Assembly: GCA_001803165.1 (NCBI GenBank)
Contig: MHAZ01000002.1
Span: forward strand, 104,263-168,262
Direction: 5' to 3'
Origin: Stygiobacter sp. RIFOXYC2_FULL_38_25
Lineage (GTDB): Bacteria; Bacteroidota; Ignavibacteria; Ignavibacteriales; Melioribacteraceae
DNA length: 64,000 nt
The first letter of the stretch is position 1. Each line of letters begins with the position of its first letter. A program made the position numbers and the translations under genes. Shown here piece after piece: positions 53,250-62,195 of the stretch. The notes under the pieces were generated by a model, which saw only the letters and a program-made list of their open reading frames with translations, was not told the origin of the DNA and made no database searches.

Positions 53250-54275
53250 ATGAAAAGAATAAATATAATTATGATTGTTTTACTTGCTGTAACGGCTATC
53301 ACCGCACAAGACGTTTCAAAGAACGTTTCAAAACGCGGAACAACAGCAGCGCCATTCTTAGGAATTAGCCAGGGTGCGCGTGCATCTGCTATGGGAAGCG
53401 CATTTGTTGCTGTTGCTGATGACCCAACAGCTATTTTCTGGAACCCGGCAGGTATCGCAAGGATTCCTGGCGGTTCCGTTACTTTCGATCACACAAGCTG
53501 GATAGCTGATCTTAGCTACAACTATATGGCTGCAACGTATAACTTAGGTAACTTCGGTGCTCTGGGTATTAGCTTCCTAAGTTCTTCTATGGATGAAATG
53601 TCTGTAAGAACAGTTGATAAACCGGAAGGTACCGGCGAAATGTTCAAGGCACAAGATGTTGTTTTTTCTGTTGCCTACGCTATTAACCTTACAGATAATT
53701 TCTCAATCGGGTTTAATCCAAAATTCATTATGCAAAGTATCTGGAGAACATCTGCCAGCGCATTTGCTCTTGATTTAGGTGTTATGTACAGAACTCCTTT
53801 TGATGGAATTATGCTCGCTATGTCTATTCAAAACTTTGGAACAAAGATGAAGTTGAATGGAACTTCAGCGCTTGTTCTTTATGATCCGGATCCCAACACT
53901 ACTGGAAACAACGGAAAGATTCCTGCTTACCTTGAAACTGATGAATGGGAACTGCCTTTAACATTTAGAGTTGGTTTATCCTACGAACCTTTCCGCACAG
54001 AAATGCACAGTCTAGTTGTTGCATTCGATGCATTGCATCCATCCGACGATTATGAAAGTATTAATGCCGGAATGGAATATGGGTTCAGCGATATGTTCTT
54101 TTTGCGCGGTGGTTATAAATCATTATTCCTAAAAGATTCCGAAGAATCGTTTACAGTTGGTGCCGGTATTAAACAGACATTCTTTGGAAATGTAGGAATT
54201 AAGGTTGATTACTCGTATGGAGATTTTGGTAGATTAAAAGATGTACAAAAACTATCTGTTGGTGTAACATTCTAA
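53250..54275 (+). CDS. PorV/UPF0164-like outer membrane barrel
   Basis: The ATG at 53250 follows a GGTGGAG ribosome site; a GTG at 53244 is also in frame. After a signal peptide the sequence FLGISQGARASAMGSAFVAVADDPTAIFWNPAGIARI is the hallmark of the PorV/UPF0164 family, FadL-like barrels. The end (VDYSYGDFGRLKDVQKLSVGVTF) is a barrel-closing strand. PorV shuttles T9SS cargo to the attachment complex; paralogues next to cargo genes are common in Ignavibacteriota-like genomes, and this one probably serves the preceding giant protein. A terminator follows. Confidence 0.85.
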   Translation: MKRINIIMIVLLAVTAITAQDVSKNVSKRGTTAAPFLGISQGARASAMGSAFVAVADDPTAIFWNPAGIARIPGGSVTFDHTSWIADLSYNYMAATYNLGNFGALGISFLSSSMDEMSVRTVDKPEGTGEMFKAQDVVFSVAYAINLTDNFSIGFNPKFIMQSIWRTSASAFALDLGVMYRTPFDGIMLAMSIQNFGTKMKLNGTSALVLYDPDPNTTGNNGKIPAYLETDEWELPLTFRVGLSYEPFRTEMHSLVVAFDALHPSDDYESINAGMEYGFSDMFFLRGGYKSLFLKDSEESFTVGAGIKQTFFGNVGIKVDYSYGDFGRLKDVQKLSVGVTF

Positions 54276-54322
54276 AAAAATTCCGTGATTCATGGTGCCT
54301 CCTAGATCCATTGGAATGCAGC

Positions 54323-54353
54323 AGGGTGAGCGTAAATGCTCACCCTTTGTTGT
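54323..54353 (+). terminator. Rho-independent terminator
   Basis: AGGGTGAGC / GCTCACCCT with loop GTAAAT and tail TTGTTGT closes the receptor operon. Confidence 0.85.
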
Positions 54354-54382
54354 ATAAAGCAAAAACAAAAAGGATGATTTAT

Positions 54383-56251
54383 ATGAAAAAAATAAGTTTG
54401 GTAGCCGTACTGATCATTATGGTGTTTCAATTTTCAGAAGTAACTGCAAAGAATTACAAAGGAGCAGAGTATAGAACAAAAGAATCGTTTCTTTACGGAA
54501 GATTTGAGGCAAGCTTTAAAGCGTGTGGAAAAGAGGGAACTCTTAGTACAATGTTTACTTATTTTGATGGAACTGCGGAAGACCCATGGGCAAACAATAA
54601 ATGGAATGAAATTGATATTGAAATTTTAGGTCGTTACAGAAATGATGTTCAATACAATACAATAACATCCGGCTCAACAAATCATGTCCGCCATCAACCA
54701 GTCAATTTTGATCCGGCGTTAGATTATCATACTTACGCATTCGAGTGGACGCCCGATTACATTGCCTGGTTTATTGATGGAGTTGAAGTTTACCGGCAGA
54801 CAGAATCATTTGTAAAAACAGTAACCCGTGCTCAAAAATTAATGTTTAATATGTGGCTCCCTCAGTGGACAGACTGGATGGGTGTATTCACAGAACAAAT
54901 TCTTCCGGCATTTACACATTATGATTGGGCTGCTTACTATAAATATTCACCTGGTAATGGCAATTATGGAACCGGAAACAATTTTACCTTTAGCTGGCGC
55001 GATGATTTTGATTCGTTTGATTCCAACAGATGGGAGAAAGCAACACATACATGGGGAGGAAATAACAGCGATATGTCTCCGGACAACATCAATTTCAAAG
55101 ATGGGAAGATGATATTGAGTTTAACTACATCATCTGAACTTGGTGCCGGTGATAAAAAGGCTCCTACAATTATTTCTGCAAGAGCAATTAACGAAACCAA
55201 AGTACAAGTATTTTTTTCCGAAGAAGTTGAAAAGGCTTCCGCCGAAACTGCCTCTAAATATGTTTTAGCCGGAATACCGGAAACTAAGAAAGCAACATTG
55301 CTCGACGATAATAGAACAGTTGAACTTGATGTTGAAAAAATTGACTTAGCTTCATCACCCAACCTCATTGTACTTTCCGGAATAAAGGATAAAGCAAACC
55401 CGGCAAATTCTTCCGTTACTTTGGCAAAAGCAATAATTCCTACTCCTAAACCTAAGTTCCCGCTTAAAATAAATGTAGGTGGTAATGATTATAACGATTT
55501 TATTGCCGATAGAGAGTTTAAAACAGATACGGCAAATTATGGTTATATGGAAGGATCAAAAATTTCTTCCGTAGTTGATGTTGCAAACACAACAGATGAT
55601 GTTGTTTACCAAGCTGGAATTAATGGACTCGCAAAATATATTGTCCGCGTTCCAAACGGCAGATACAAAGTAAGATTATTGTTTTCGGAAAACACTATAA
55701 CAAACACCGGTATTAGGGTGTTTGATGTTTACATTCAAGGCAAACAAGTAGTTAAGGCTCTCGATATTGTGAAAGAAGCCGGATTAAAAACCGCAATTGA
55801 AAAAGTTGCAGATGATGTTTTAGTAACTAATTATATGCTTGATATTCATTTTGCCGCATTATTAAACACGGCTATTATCAACGGAATTATCATAGAGCAG
55901 ATTGGAACCGATGTTGAAGAACATTCAAGCGTTCCAACAAATTTCCAACTAGAACAGAACTTTCCAAATCCTTTTAATCCGGAAACAACAATAAGGTATT
56001 CTATTCCAGTAGAGACGAGGCATGCCTCGTCTTTACAATATGTTACATTAAAAATTTTTGATGTAATTGGAAGAGAGGTTACAACATTGGTTGATGAACA
56101 CAAACAACCTGGGGTTTATGATTCTCAATTCTCAACTCTTAATTCTCAATTATCCTCGGGAGTTTATTTTTATCAATTAAGAGTTGGAGATCCTTCGCTT
56201 CGCTCGGGACATAGTTTTGTTCAAACAAAAAAGATGATGCTCATCAAATAA
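54383..56251 (+). CDS. GH16 lichenase, circularly permuted, with malectin-like domain and T9SS tail
   Basis: From ATG 54383 (AAAGGATG site) a signal peptide precedes a GH16 domain (about 24-245). The catalytic motif is E76-I-D78-I-E80 in NEIDIEILG. The domain opens with YKGAEYRTKESFLYGRFEA and ends with FSWRDDFDSFDSNRWEK ... NINFKDGKMILSLT. In Bacillus lichenases the latter segment comes first, so the order is permuted as in the Fibrobacter succinogenes 1,3-1,4-beta-glucanase. A Big_5-like domain (about 255-345), a malectin-like domain (355-505) and a T9SS tail follow. It should cut mixed-linkage beta-glucan outside the cell. Two short in-frame inserts lie in the tail. Confidence 0.88.
   Translation: MKKISLVAVLIIMVFQFSEVTAKNYKGAEYRTKESFLYGRFEASFKACGKEGTLSTMFTYFDGTAEDPWANNKWNEIDIEILGRYRNDVQYNTITSGSTNHVRHQPVNFDPALDYHTYAFEWTPDYIAWFIDGVEVYRQTESFVKTVTRAQKLMFNMWLPQWTDWMGVFTEQILPAFTHYDWAAYYKYSPGNGNYGTGNNFTFSWRDDFDSFDSNRWEKATHTWGGNNSDMSPDNINFKDGKMILSLTTSSELGAGDKKAPTIISARAINETKVQVFFSEEVEKASAETASKYVLAGIPETKKATLLDDNRTVELDVEKIDLASSPNLIVLSGIKDKANPANSSVTLAKAIIPTPKPKFPLKINVGGNDYNDFIADREFKTDTANYGYMEGSKISSVVDVANTTDDVVYQAGINGLAKYIVRVPNGRYKVRLLFSENTITNTGIRVFDVYIQGKQVVKALDIVKEAGLKTAIEKVADDVLVTNYMLDIHFAALLNTAIINGIIIEQIGTDVEEHSSVPTNFQLEQNFPNPFNPETTIRYSIPVETRHASSLQYVTLKIFDVIGREVTTLVDEHKQPGVYDSQFSTLNSQLSSGVYFYQLRVGDPSLRSGHSFVQTKKMMLIK
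56013..56032. repeat. Perfect 20-bp palindrome inserted in coding sequence
   Basis: AGACGAGGCATGCCTCGTCT is perfectly self-complementary and contributes ETRHASS to the T9SS tail, between SIPV and LQYVTLKIF, where the other tails are shorter. Confidence 0.75.
56192..56215 (+). repeat. 24-nt in-frame insert in a T9SS tail (copy 3 of 3)
   Basis: Encodes PSLRSGHS after VGD, at the same place as the inserts at 481-504 and 2584-2607, with the CCTTCGCTTCGCTC core. Confidence 0.7.
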
Positions 56252-56264
56252 TTTCTTCATTTAG

Positions 56265-56272
56265 TATTTTTG
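56265..56272 (+). promoter_or_regulatory. Candidate -7 box TATTTTTG before the GH3 gene
   Basis: An exact TAnnTTTG box 37 bases ahead of the ATG at 56309. No upstream TTG box is clear, so the gene may instead be read from the lichenase promoter. Confidence 0.3.
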
Positions 56273-56308
56273 CAAAAGTAAACCTTAACTCATCTCAATG
56301 GAATAACA

Positions 56309-58504
56309 ATGGCTCAAGCAGTAAAGACACGTACACAAGAAACGGATATTGATAAGAAAGTAAAATCTTTACTTGCTCAAATGACGCTCGAAGAAAAAGT
56401 CGGGCAGATGACCCAGATTACTCTTCAAGCGGTTTCCACACAAGCTAAGACTAAAGACCAAGAGCATATTCTTGATGTGAAAAAACTTGAAGAAGCTATT
56501 GTTAAGTATAAAATCGGTTCTATGCTTAATGCCTGGGATGCAGCCTTCTCTTTAGATTACTGGCGTTACATAATTAAAAATGTACAAGACATTGTTCTGA
56601 ATAAAACAAGATTAAAAATACCGGTACTATACGGCGTAGATGCAATCCATGGTGCCACTTACACTCTTGGCTCAACATTGTTTCCGCAATCGTTAGCAAT
56701 GGCTTCTTCTTTCAATCGCGATTTGGAAAGAAGCGCCGGAGAGATTTGTTCTAAAGAAGTTCGGGCTTCCGGCATCCCCTGGAATTTTTATCCCGTTCTT
56801 GATGTTGGAAGAAACCCAATCTGGCCAAGGTATTGGGAAACATTTGGTGAAGACACTTTTCTTGTTAGCGAAATGGGAAAAGCGTACATCGAAGGCGCGC
56901 AGGCTGCCGACATGAGCCGCGATGATAAAGTTGCAATCTGCTTAAAACATTATGCCGGTTATAGCGTACCGCTAAATGGAAAAGACAGATCACCGGCGTG
57001 GATAGGCGAGCGAAGTTTGCGGGAATATTTTCTGCCTCCTTTCAAGAATGCGATAGATGCCGGCGCAGAAACAATTATGATTAACTCTGCAGAGATAGAT
57101 GGAATTCCCGGACATGCAAACTATCATTTGTTAACAGAGGTTCTTCGCAATGAATGGAAGTTTAAGGGTTTCACTATTTCCGATTGGCAGGATATTCAGC
57201 GCCTTCACATAAGAGATAATGTTGCAGATACGCAGGAAGAGGCTGTGCGCATGGCAGTAATGGCTGGTGTGGATATGAGTATGGTTCCGTTTGATTTTTC
57301 CTTCTGCAAAATTTTGGTAAAGCTTGTTAAACAAGGTAAAGTGCCGATGAAAAGAATCAACGAAGCCGTGAGCAGAATTTTGCGTGTTAAATTTATGGTT
57401 GGTTTGTTTGAAAATCCATATTCTAAAACTTCTTGCGAGAACACATTTGCCGGTGATAGACATACAGAACAAAATTATGAAGCCGCTAAAGAAACAATCA
57501 TCCTGGCAAAGAATGAAAACAATTTTCTTCCTTTATCTAAAAACTCAAAGCTGTTAGTAACCGGACCGACTGCGGATAAACTTTCTGTATTAAATGGCGG
57601 TTGGACAATCACATGGCAAGGAAATGTTGAAGAACTTTATCCAAAAGAAAAGAAAACTGTTTTGGAAGCTGTAAAAGAAAAAGTTGGAGAAGAGAATCTA
57701 GTCTTTGTTGCCGGAACAGACTTTAACAAAGAAATAAACATTGACGAGGCAGTTAAAGCAACAAAAAATGTTGATGTAGTTTTACTCTGTCTTGGCGAAT
57801 CAACTTACTGCGAAACGCCGGGAAATATTGTTGACCTTACTTTAGAAGAAACTCAACTAAGATTAGCTTCGGAAATTTTCAAAACCGGCAAGCCGGTTGT
57901 TCTTTTATTGCTTGAAGGAAGACCGCGCATCATTAGTAAAATTGAAGTAATGGCAAATGCTGTTGTTGTTTCATTCTTGCCGGGAATGGAAGGCGCGCGC
58001 GCAATTGCTGATGTATTGTTTGGTGATGTTAATCCAAGTGCTAAAATGCCGGTTAGTTATCCACGCTATGTAAATGATTTTGTTCACTATGACCATAAAT
58101 ATCTTGAATCGCGCGACGGCAATGTTTACAATCCTCAATACAAATTTGGACATGGCTTAAGTTACACTGCTTACGAGTACAGCAATCTCCGTCTTTCGAA
58201 AAAGAAAATTAAGAAAGGTGAAAGTGTTAAGGTAAAAGTTGATGTAACGAATAGCGGAAAGCGTGCCGGAAAAGAATCGGTGTTGGTGTATCTCTCCGAT
58301 CTTTTCGCTACAGTTTCTCCATGCAACAAAAGGCTCAAGGGATTCGAGAAGATTTATCTTGAACCGGGCGAAACCAAAACCGTTGAGTTTTTAATCACAC
58401 CGGAACATATGTCGTTTATTGGTTTGAATTTGAAACCGGTAGTTGAGAAAGGGAAGTTTGTAGTAAGTGTTGAAAACCTCAAGGACGAGTTTGAATTAAT
58501 TTAG
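56309..58504 (+). CDS. GH3 beta-glucosidase, cytoplasmic form
   Basis: A 731-residue family 3 hydrolase: TIM-barrel domain (MTLEEKVGQMTQ, PVLYGVDAIHGATYTLGSTLFPQSLAMASSF, FYPVLDVGRNPIWPRYWETFGED, LKHYAGYSVPLNGKDR), nucleophile D292 in TISDWQDI, alpha/beta domain (VVVSFLPGMEGARAIADVLFGDVNPSAKMPVSYPR) and a C-terminal fibronectin III-like domain. No signal peptide is seen (MAQAVKTRTQETDIDKKV), so it probably works in the cytoplasm on imported beta-glucan oligosaccharides, releasing glucose. It lies 57 bases behind the lichenase gene without a terminator between. Confidence 0.92.
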   Translation: MAQAVKTRTQETDIDKKVKSLLAQMTLEEKVGQMTQITLQAVSTQAKTKDQEHILDVKKLEEAIVKYKIGSMLNAWDAAFSLDYWRYIIKNVQDIVLNKTRLKIPVLYGVDAIHGATYTLGSTLFPQSLAMASSFNRDLERSAGEICSKEVRASGIPWNFYPVLDVGRNPIWPRYWETFGEDTFLVSEMGKAYIEGAQAADMSRDDKVAICLKHYAGYSVPLNGKDRSPAWIGERSLREYFLPPFKNAIDAGAETIMINSAEIDGIPGHANYHLLTEVLRNEWKFKGFTISDWQDIQRLHIRDNVADTQEEAVRMAVMAGVDMSMVPFDFSFCKILVKLVKQGKVPMKRINEAVSRILRVKFMVGLFENPYSKTSCENTFAGDRHTEQNYEAAKETIILAKNENNFLPLSKNSKLLVTGPTADKLSVLNGGWTITWQGNVEELYPKEKKTVLEAVKEKVGEENLVFVAGTDFNKEINIDEAVKATKNVDVVLLCLGESTYCETPGNIVDLTLEETQLRLASEIFKTGKPVVLLLLEGRPRIISKIEVMANAVVVSFLPGMEGARAIADVLFGDVNPSAKMPVSYPRYVNDFVHYDHKYLESRDGNVYNPQYKFGHGLSYTAYEYSNLRLSKKKIKKGESVKVKVDVTNSGKRAGKESVLVYLSDLFATVSPCNKRLKGFEKIYLEPGETKTVEFLITPEHMSFIGLNLKPVVEKGKFVVSVENLKDEFELI

Positions 58505-58667
58505 CCACAATCATTCGCGATCTTGTTCTTAATCATAATTTTAATCTTCTGTTTAGAGTATGAGCAAGATCAAGATTACGATCACGAAAAAGCGAAACAT
58601 TTTTGTTATACATTCTTTCTTCGGTAATTAGTAATTTCACTCAACAAAACTTCTTGTTGAGGATGAA

Positions 58668-59486
58668 ATGAAAAACAAAAATTTCTTTTTAATACTTCTA
58701 ACGATCTCAGCTCTTTCCGTTCTTACTTCTTGCGGGTCAAGCGCCGTAGTACAAAACACATGGCGTTCAACAGAGATTAAAATTGACGGAAACTTTACCG
58801 ATTGGCAAAATCATCTTAAGATGTTACCGGACCAGAAAATTTCTCTTGGGTTTACAAACGACGACAAATTCTTATACATGTGCTTGGTTACCGAAGACAG
58901 AATGAAAATCATGCAAATGACGCGAGCCGGATTCATTACATGGTTTATTCCTTCCGGCGGAAGCGATAATACATTTGGTATTAAGTATCCTCTTCCAAAT
59001 AAAAACTTACCGCGCGAGCAAATGCAAAATATGGGACGCGAAATGTTTCAGCAGCAAGGTGGATTGGATAAAATTGTAAACATGTTGTTAGAGAAACAAA
59101 CCGAGATGCAAATTCTAAACTCAGATAAATATTCTCTATCGCTACTTCCAATTGAAAATCAGGATGGCATTAAAGCGAAGTTAGGTTATGTTGACGGCAA
59201 ATTTGTTTACGAGCTGCAAGTTCCGCTAGCGGTTCATACCGATTACGCATTTCAGATAGCAGCTATGCCGGGCGAGAATTTGCAGATTAAGTTTGAAACT
59301 GAACAAGCTGAAGCCACTGCCGGAAGGGGATCTGGAGCCGGAATGGCACAAGGTGGTGGCGGACAAATGGGCGGCGGCGGAATGGGCGGAATGAGACAAG
59401 GCGCTGGCGGCGGCAATATGCAAAGATTCCAAATGCCGGAACCACTAAACTATTCTACTGAAGTAAAGTTAGCTCAGCAGAAATAA
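58668..59486 (+). CDS. Lipoprotein with CBM9-like (DOMON fold) domain
   Basis: A lipoprotein signal (LSALSVLTSCGSS) is followed by a CBM9-like start (IKIDGNFTDWQNH ... ISLGFTNDDKFLYMCLVTEDR), which in related proteins binds sugars or haem. Residues about 220-255 form a Gly/Met-rich low-complexity stretch (GGGGQMGGGGMGGMRQGAGGG). Between GH3 and a sugar permease gene, it may help hold oligosaccharides in the periplasm or at the surface. No catalytic motif is visible. A strong terminator follows. Confidence 0.65.
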   Translation: MKNKNFFLILLTISALSVLTSCGSSAVVQNTWRSTEIKIDGNFTDWQNHLKMLPDQKISLGFTNDDKFLYMCLVTEDRMKIMQMTRAGFITWFIPSGGSDNTFGIKYPLPNKNLPREQMQNMGREMFQQQGGLDKIVNMLLEKQTEMQILNSDKYSLSLLPIENQDGIKAKLGYVDGKFVYELQVPLAVHTDYAFQIAAMPGENLQIKFETEQAEATAGRGSGAGMAQGGGGQMGGGGMGGMRQGAGGGNMQRFQMPEPLNYSTEVKLAQQK

Positions 59487-59496
59487 AATTTTCTTT

Positions 59497-59526
59497 GAGG
59501 TCGAAGAACCGATTCGACCTCTTTTT
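59497..59526 (+). terminator. Rho-independent terminator
   Basis: GAGGTCGAA / TTCGACCTC, seven-base loop, then TTTTT; it separates the lipoprotein gene from the permease gene. Confidence 0.92.
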
Positions 59527-59532
59527 CTTTAG

Positions 59533-59549
59533 CTTATTAAATTAATAAG
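59533..59549. promoter_or_regulatory. TTATTA-N3-TAATAA palindrome before the sugar permease
   Basis: CTTATTAAATTAATAAG, the same 17 bases as 42908-42924, here followed by TGAAC instead of TAAAC. It lies about 110 bases upstream of a sigma-54-like promoter. Confidence 0.65.
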
Positions 59550-59658
59550 TGAACTTATCATAATAATAAACCGATAGTTATTGTTTGTTTGAAACGAATT
59601 CTGACCTTGTAAAATCAAGCTAAAAAGTAGTTTTCCAATACGTAAATTCGAGTTTATG

Positions 59659-59674
59659 AGGCATAATTTTTGCG
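59659..59674 (+). promoter_or_regulatory. Sigma-54 promoter of the permease-kinase unit
   Basis: AGGCATAATTTTTGCG contains GGCA-N6-TTGC, matching all eight core positions of TGGCAC-N5-TTGCA with correct spacing. The start would be near 59684, leaving a leader of about 50 bases before the ATG at 59737. Confidence 0.65.
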
Positions 59675-59736
59675 CTGATTTTCTCCTTTCATACAAATAA
59701 ATGCATAGCAACTCTTAACTAATAATGGAGTGATTA

Positions 59737-61044
59737 ATGGCTTCTACTGCACCATCAACAATATCTGCTAAAGCAAACGGCAACGGGCAGAATTACACAT
59801 TTGCACTAACTGTGTTAACATCCCTTTTCTTTATGTGGGGTTTCATAACATGTTTGAATGATATTTTAATCCCTCACTTAAAAGCGGTTTTTACACTTAA
59901 TTATACACAAGTAATGTTGATTCAATTCAGCTTCTTTACTGCGTATGCCGTCGTATCGCTTCCTTCCGGAATGATGGTGGAAAAAATTGGTTATAAAAAC
60001 GGAATTGTAATTGGTCTTATCACGGCTGGTATTGGCTGCTTGATGTTTTATCCGGCTGCGGGTTATCAATCGTTCATAATGTTTTTGATCGCTCTGTTCG
60101 TTTTAGCAAGCGGAATCACTTTGCTTCAAGTTGCTGCAAATCCATATGTGGCTATTCTTGGTAAACCGGAAACAGCTTCAAGCAGATTGAATCTTACACA
60201 GGCATTTAATTCTCTCGGCACAACAATAGCTCCGGTGTTTGGTTCAATATTAATTTTATCTCTCGCGGTAAAGACAGCAGAAGAAATGAAGAACATGCTG
60301 CCGGCAGATGTTTCAGCTTACAAACTTGCAGAAGCTAGCGCAGTTCAAGCTCCTTATTTGGGATTAGCAGCAGTACTTTTTGCTATTGCGGCTATGTTTG
60401 CAATTATCAAACTGCCCAAGATAGAAGCTTCCGAAGTTGGTTCCAGTGGCGGCGATGGCGAAAGCATGCAAGATAAACACCACAGTGCTTGGGGTTATAA
60501 ACATTTGGTCCTTGGTGCCATTGGTATTTTTGTTTATGTAGGCGGCGAAGTTTCAATCGGTTCATTCCTTGTAAATTATTTTGGTCAACCGGAAATTGCC
60601 GGTTTAAAAGAAGCCGATGCCGGTAAATACGTTTCATTTTATTGGGGCGGCGCAATGGTTGGAAGATTTCTCGGCTCATACCTTACAACAAAAATAAAAC
60701 CAAATTTATATTTGCTTGCTAACGCAGTTGTAGCGGCAGTTTTGGTTTTGGTCTCAATGTTTACATTTGGACAAGTTGCAATGTGGTCAATTCTCGCTGT
60801 TGGTTTATTCAACTCAATTATGTTTCCAACAATTTTTACTTTAGCAATTGACGGACTAGGAAAACATACCGGACAAGCATCCGGAATTTTGTGTACGGCA
60901 ATTGTAGGTGGCGCGTTGCTTCCGGTTCTCCAAGGTTATTTTGCAGACACAATAGGAATTCATCATGCATTCTTTATTCCAGTACTCTGCTATCTCTACA
61001 TAGCGTATTATGGTCTTAAAGGCTACAAGCCGGCGTTACGATAA
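59737..61044 (+). CDS. FucP/GluP-type sugar permease (MFS)
   Basis: A 435-residue carrier with twelve helices of the fucose/glucose-galactose permease branch: [92 protein letters not shown] and [18 protein letters not shown]. Related proteins import fucose, glucose or galactose by proton symport. With the kinase gene downstream (60-base gap) glucose is the best guess. The ATG has a weak GGAGTG site. The gene is preceded by the best sigma-54-like promoter of the window. Confidence 0.92.
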   Translation: MASTAPSTISAKANGNGQNYTFALTVLTSLFFMWGFITCLNDILIPHLKAVFTLNYTQVMLIQFSFFTAYAVVSLPSGMMVEKIGYKNGIVIGLITAGIGCLMFYPAAGYQSFIMFLIALFVLASGITLLQVAANPYVAILGKPETASSRLNLTQAFNSLGTTIAPVFGSILILSLAVKTAEEMKNMLPADVSAYKLAEASAVQAPYLGLAAVLFAIAAMFAIIKLPKIEASEVGSSGGDGESMQDKHHSAWGYKHLVLGAIGIFVYVGGEVSIGSFLVNYFGQPEIAGLKEADAGKYVSFYWGGAMVGRFLGSYLTTKIKPNLYLLANAVVAAVLVLVSMFTFGQVAMWSILAVGLFNSIMFPTIFTLAIDGLGKHTGQASGILCTAIVGGALLPVLQGYFADTIGIHHAFFIPVLCYLYIAYYGLKGYKPALR

Positions 61045-61104
61045 ACAAGAAAATATAAAGTTGATTCTGCAGAGAAATGCGGAAACGAATAAGGAAAAAC
61101 CTTT

Positions 61105-62070
61105 ATGGAAAAAACAAAAGTTGCAGTTGGTATTGATGTTGGCGGTACGAATACGGTTTTTGGATTTGTAAGCGAAGCTGGAAAAATAATTTATGAATCA
61201 TCAATACATACTAGAGCAGAGCAAAAAGCAGATCAGTTATTTGAAAGATTATTTAAAGCGATTGATTCTTCTTTTAAGAAGCTTGAAAAGAAATATGAAC
61301 TGGTTGGAATCGGTTTGGGCGCACCAAACGCAAACTATTACAAAGGAACTGTTGATTCTCCTCCAAACTTAAACTGGGGGAGCGTTAATGTTTTGAAAAT
61401 TGTGAAGAAGTATTCTTCTCTTCCAGCGGCAATTACAAACGATGCAAACGCTGCCGCGATTGGAGAAATGATCTTCGGCGCTGCCAAGGGAATGAAAGAT
61501 TTTATTGTAATAACTCTTGGTACCGGTTTAGGAAGCGGAATAGTTGTTAACGGACAATTAGTTTACGGCGCAGATGGCTTTGCCGGGGAAATTGGTCACA
61601 CGGTTCTTGATCCTAATGGAAGAGAATGCGGCTGCGGCAGAAAAGGTTGTTTGGAAACTTATGCATCAGCGACCGGAATACGCAGAACTGTTTTTGAATT
61701 AATTGGAACAACAAATACTCCAAGTGTACTACGTGATAAAAACTTTACAAAACTTACTGCCAAAGAAATTGCAGACGCGGCAAAGAAGGGAGATAAACTT
61801 GCTCTTGCTGCTTTTGATTACACTGCAAGGATTCTCGGTTTGAAAATGGCGGATTCAGTTGCGCATTTAAGCCCGGAAGCTATAATTCTTTTCGGCGGTC
61901 TTGCTTTAGCCGGAGATTTAATTATAGCTCCAACCAAACGTTATATGGAAGAATACATGCTCAACATTTTCAAAAATAAAGTGAAAGTAATTCCATCTGC
62001 ATTGCCGGGCGCAGGTGCAGCAGTGCTTGGTTCCAGCGCTCTTATTTGGAATGAACTGAAAAAGATATAA
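61105..62070 (+). CDS. ROK-family glucokinase
   Basis: A 321-residue sugar kinase with the ATP-binding motif GIDVGGTNTVFG, sugar site ITNDANAAAIGE (catalytic D113), EIGHTVLDPNGRECGCGRKGCLE (E162, H165 and the zinc cysteines C175, C177 and C182 of the ROK family). It phosphorylates glucose or a related hexose at position 6, which would trap sugar brought in by the preceding permease. It ends at a strong terminator. Glucokinase is the likely activity; fructokinase or N-acetylhexosamine kinase cannot be ruled out. Confidence 0.9.
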   Translation: MEKTKVAVGIDVGGTNTVFGFVSEAGKIIYESSIHTRAEQKADQLFERLFKAIDSSFKKLEKKYELVGIGLGAPNANYYKGTVDSPPNLNWGSVNVLKIVKKYSSLPAAITNDANAAAIGEMIFGAAKGMKDFIVITLGTGLGSGIVVNGQLVYGADGFAGEIGHTVLDPNGRECGCGRKGCLETYASATGIRRTVFELIGTTNTPSVLRDKNFTKLTAKEIADAAKKGDKLALAAFDYTARILGLKMADSVAHLSPEAIILFGGLALAGDLIIAPTKRYMEEYMLNIFKNKVKVIPSALPGAGAAVLGSSALIWNELKKI

Positions 62071-62077
62071 TCATTTT

Positions 62078-62107
62078 GGAAGGGTTGCTTCAACCCTTCC
62101 TTGTTTT
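62078..62107 (+). terminator. Rho-independent terminator
   Basis: A perfect ten-pair stem GGAAGGGTTG / CAACCCTTCC with loop CTT, followed by TTGTTTT. Confidence 0.9.
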
Positions 62108-62195
62108 ACTGCTTTCAACCACAAGAATTGCTTGAACTGGAAATACAATTAGAAACAAACAACTTCCGAATGACAAATAAACAAACGAGGCTGAA

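Noticed and set aside
54964-55368. Minus-strand open frame of 134 codons
   Set aside because: It lies wholly antisense within the lichenase gene and encodes a Ser/Val-rich, non-domain-like product.
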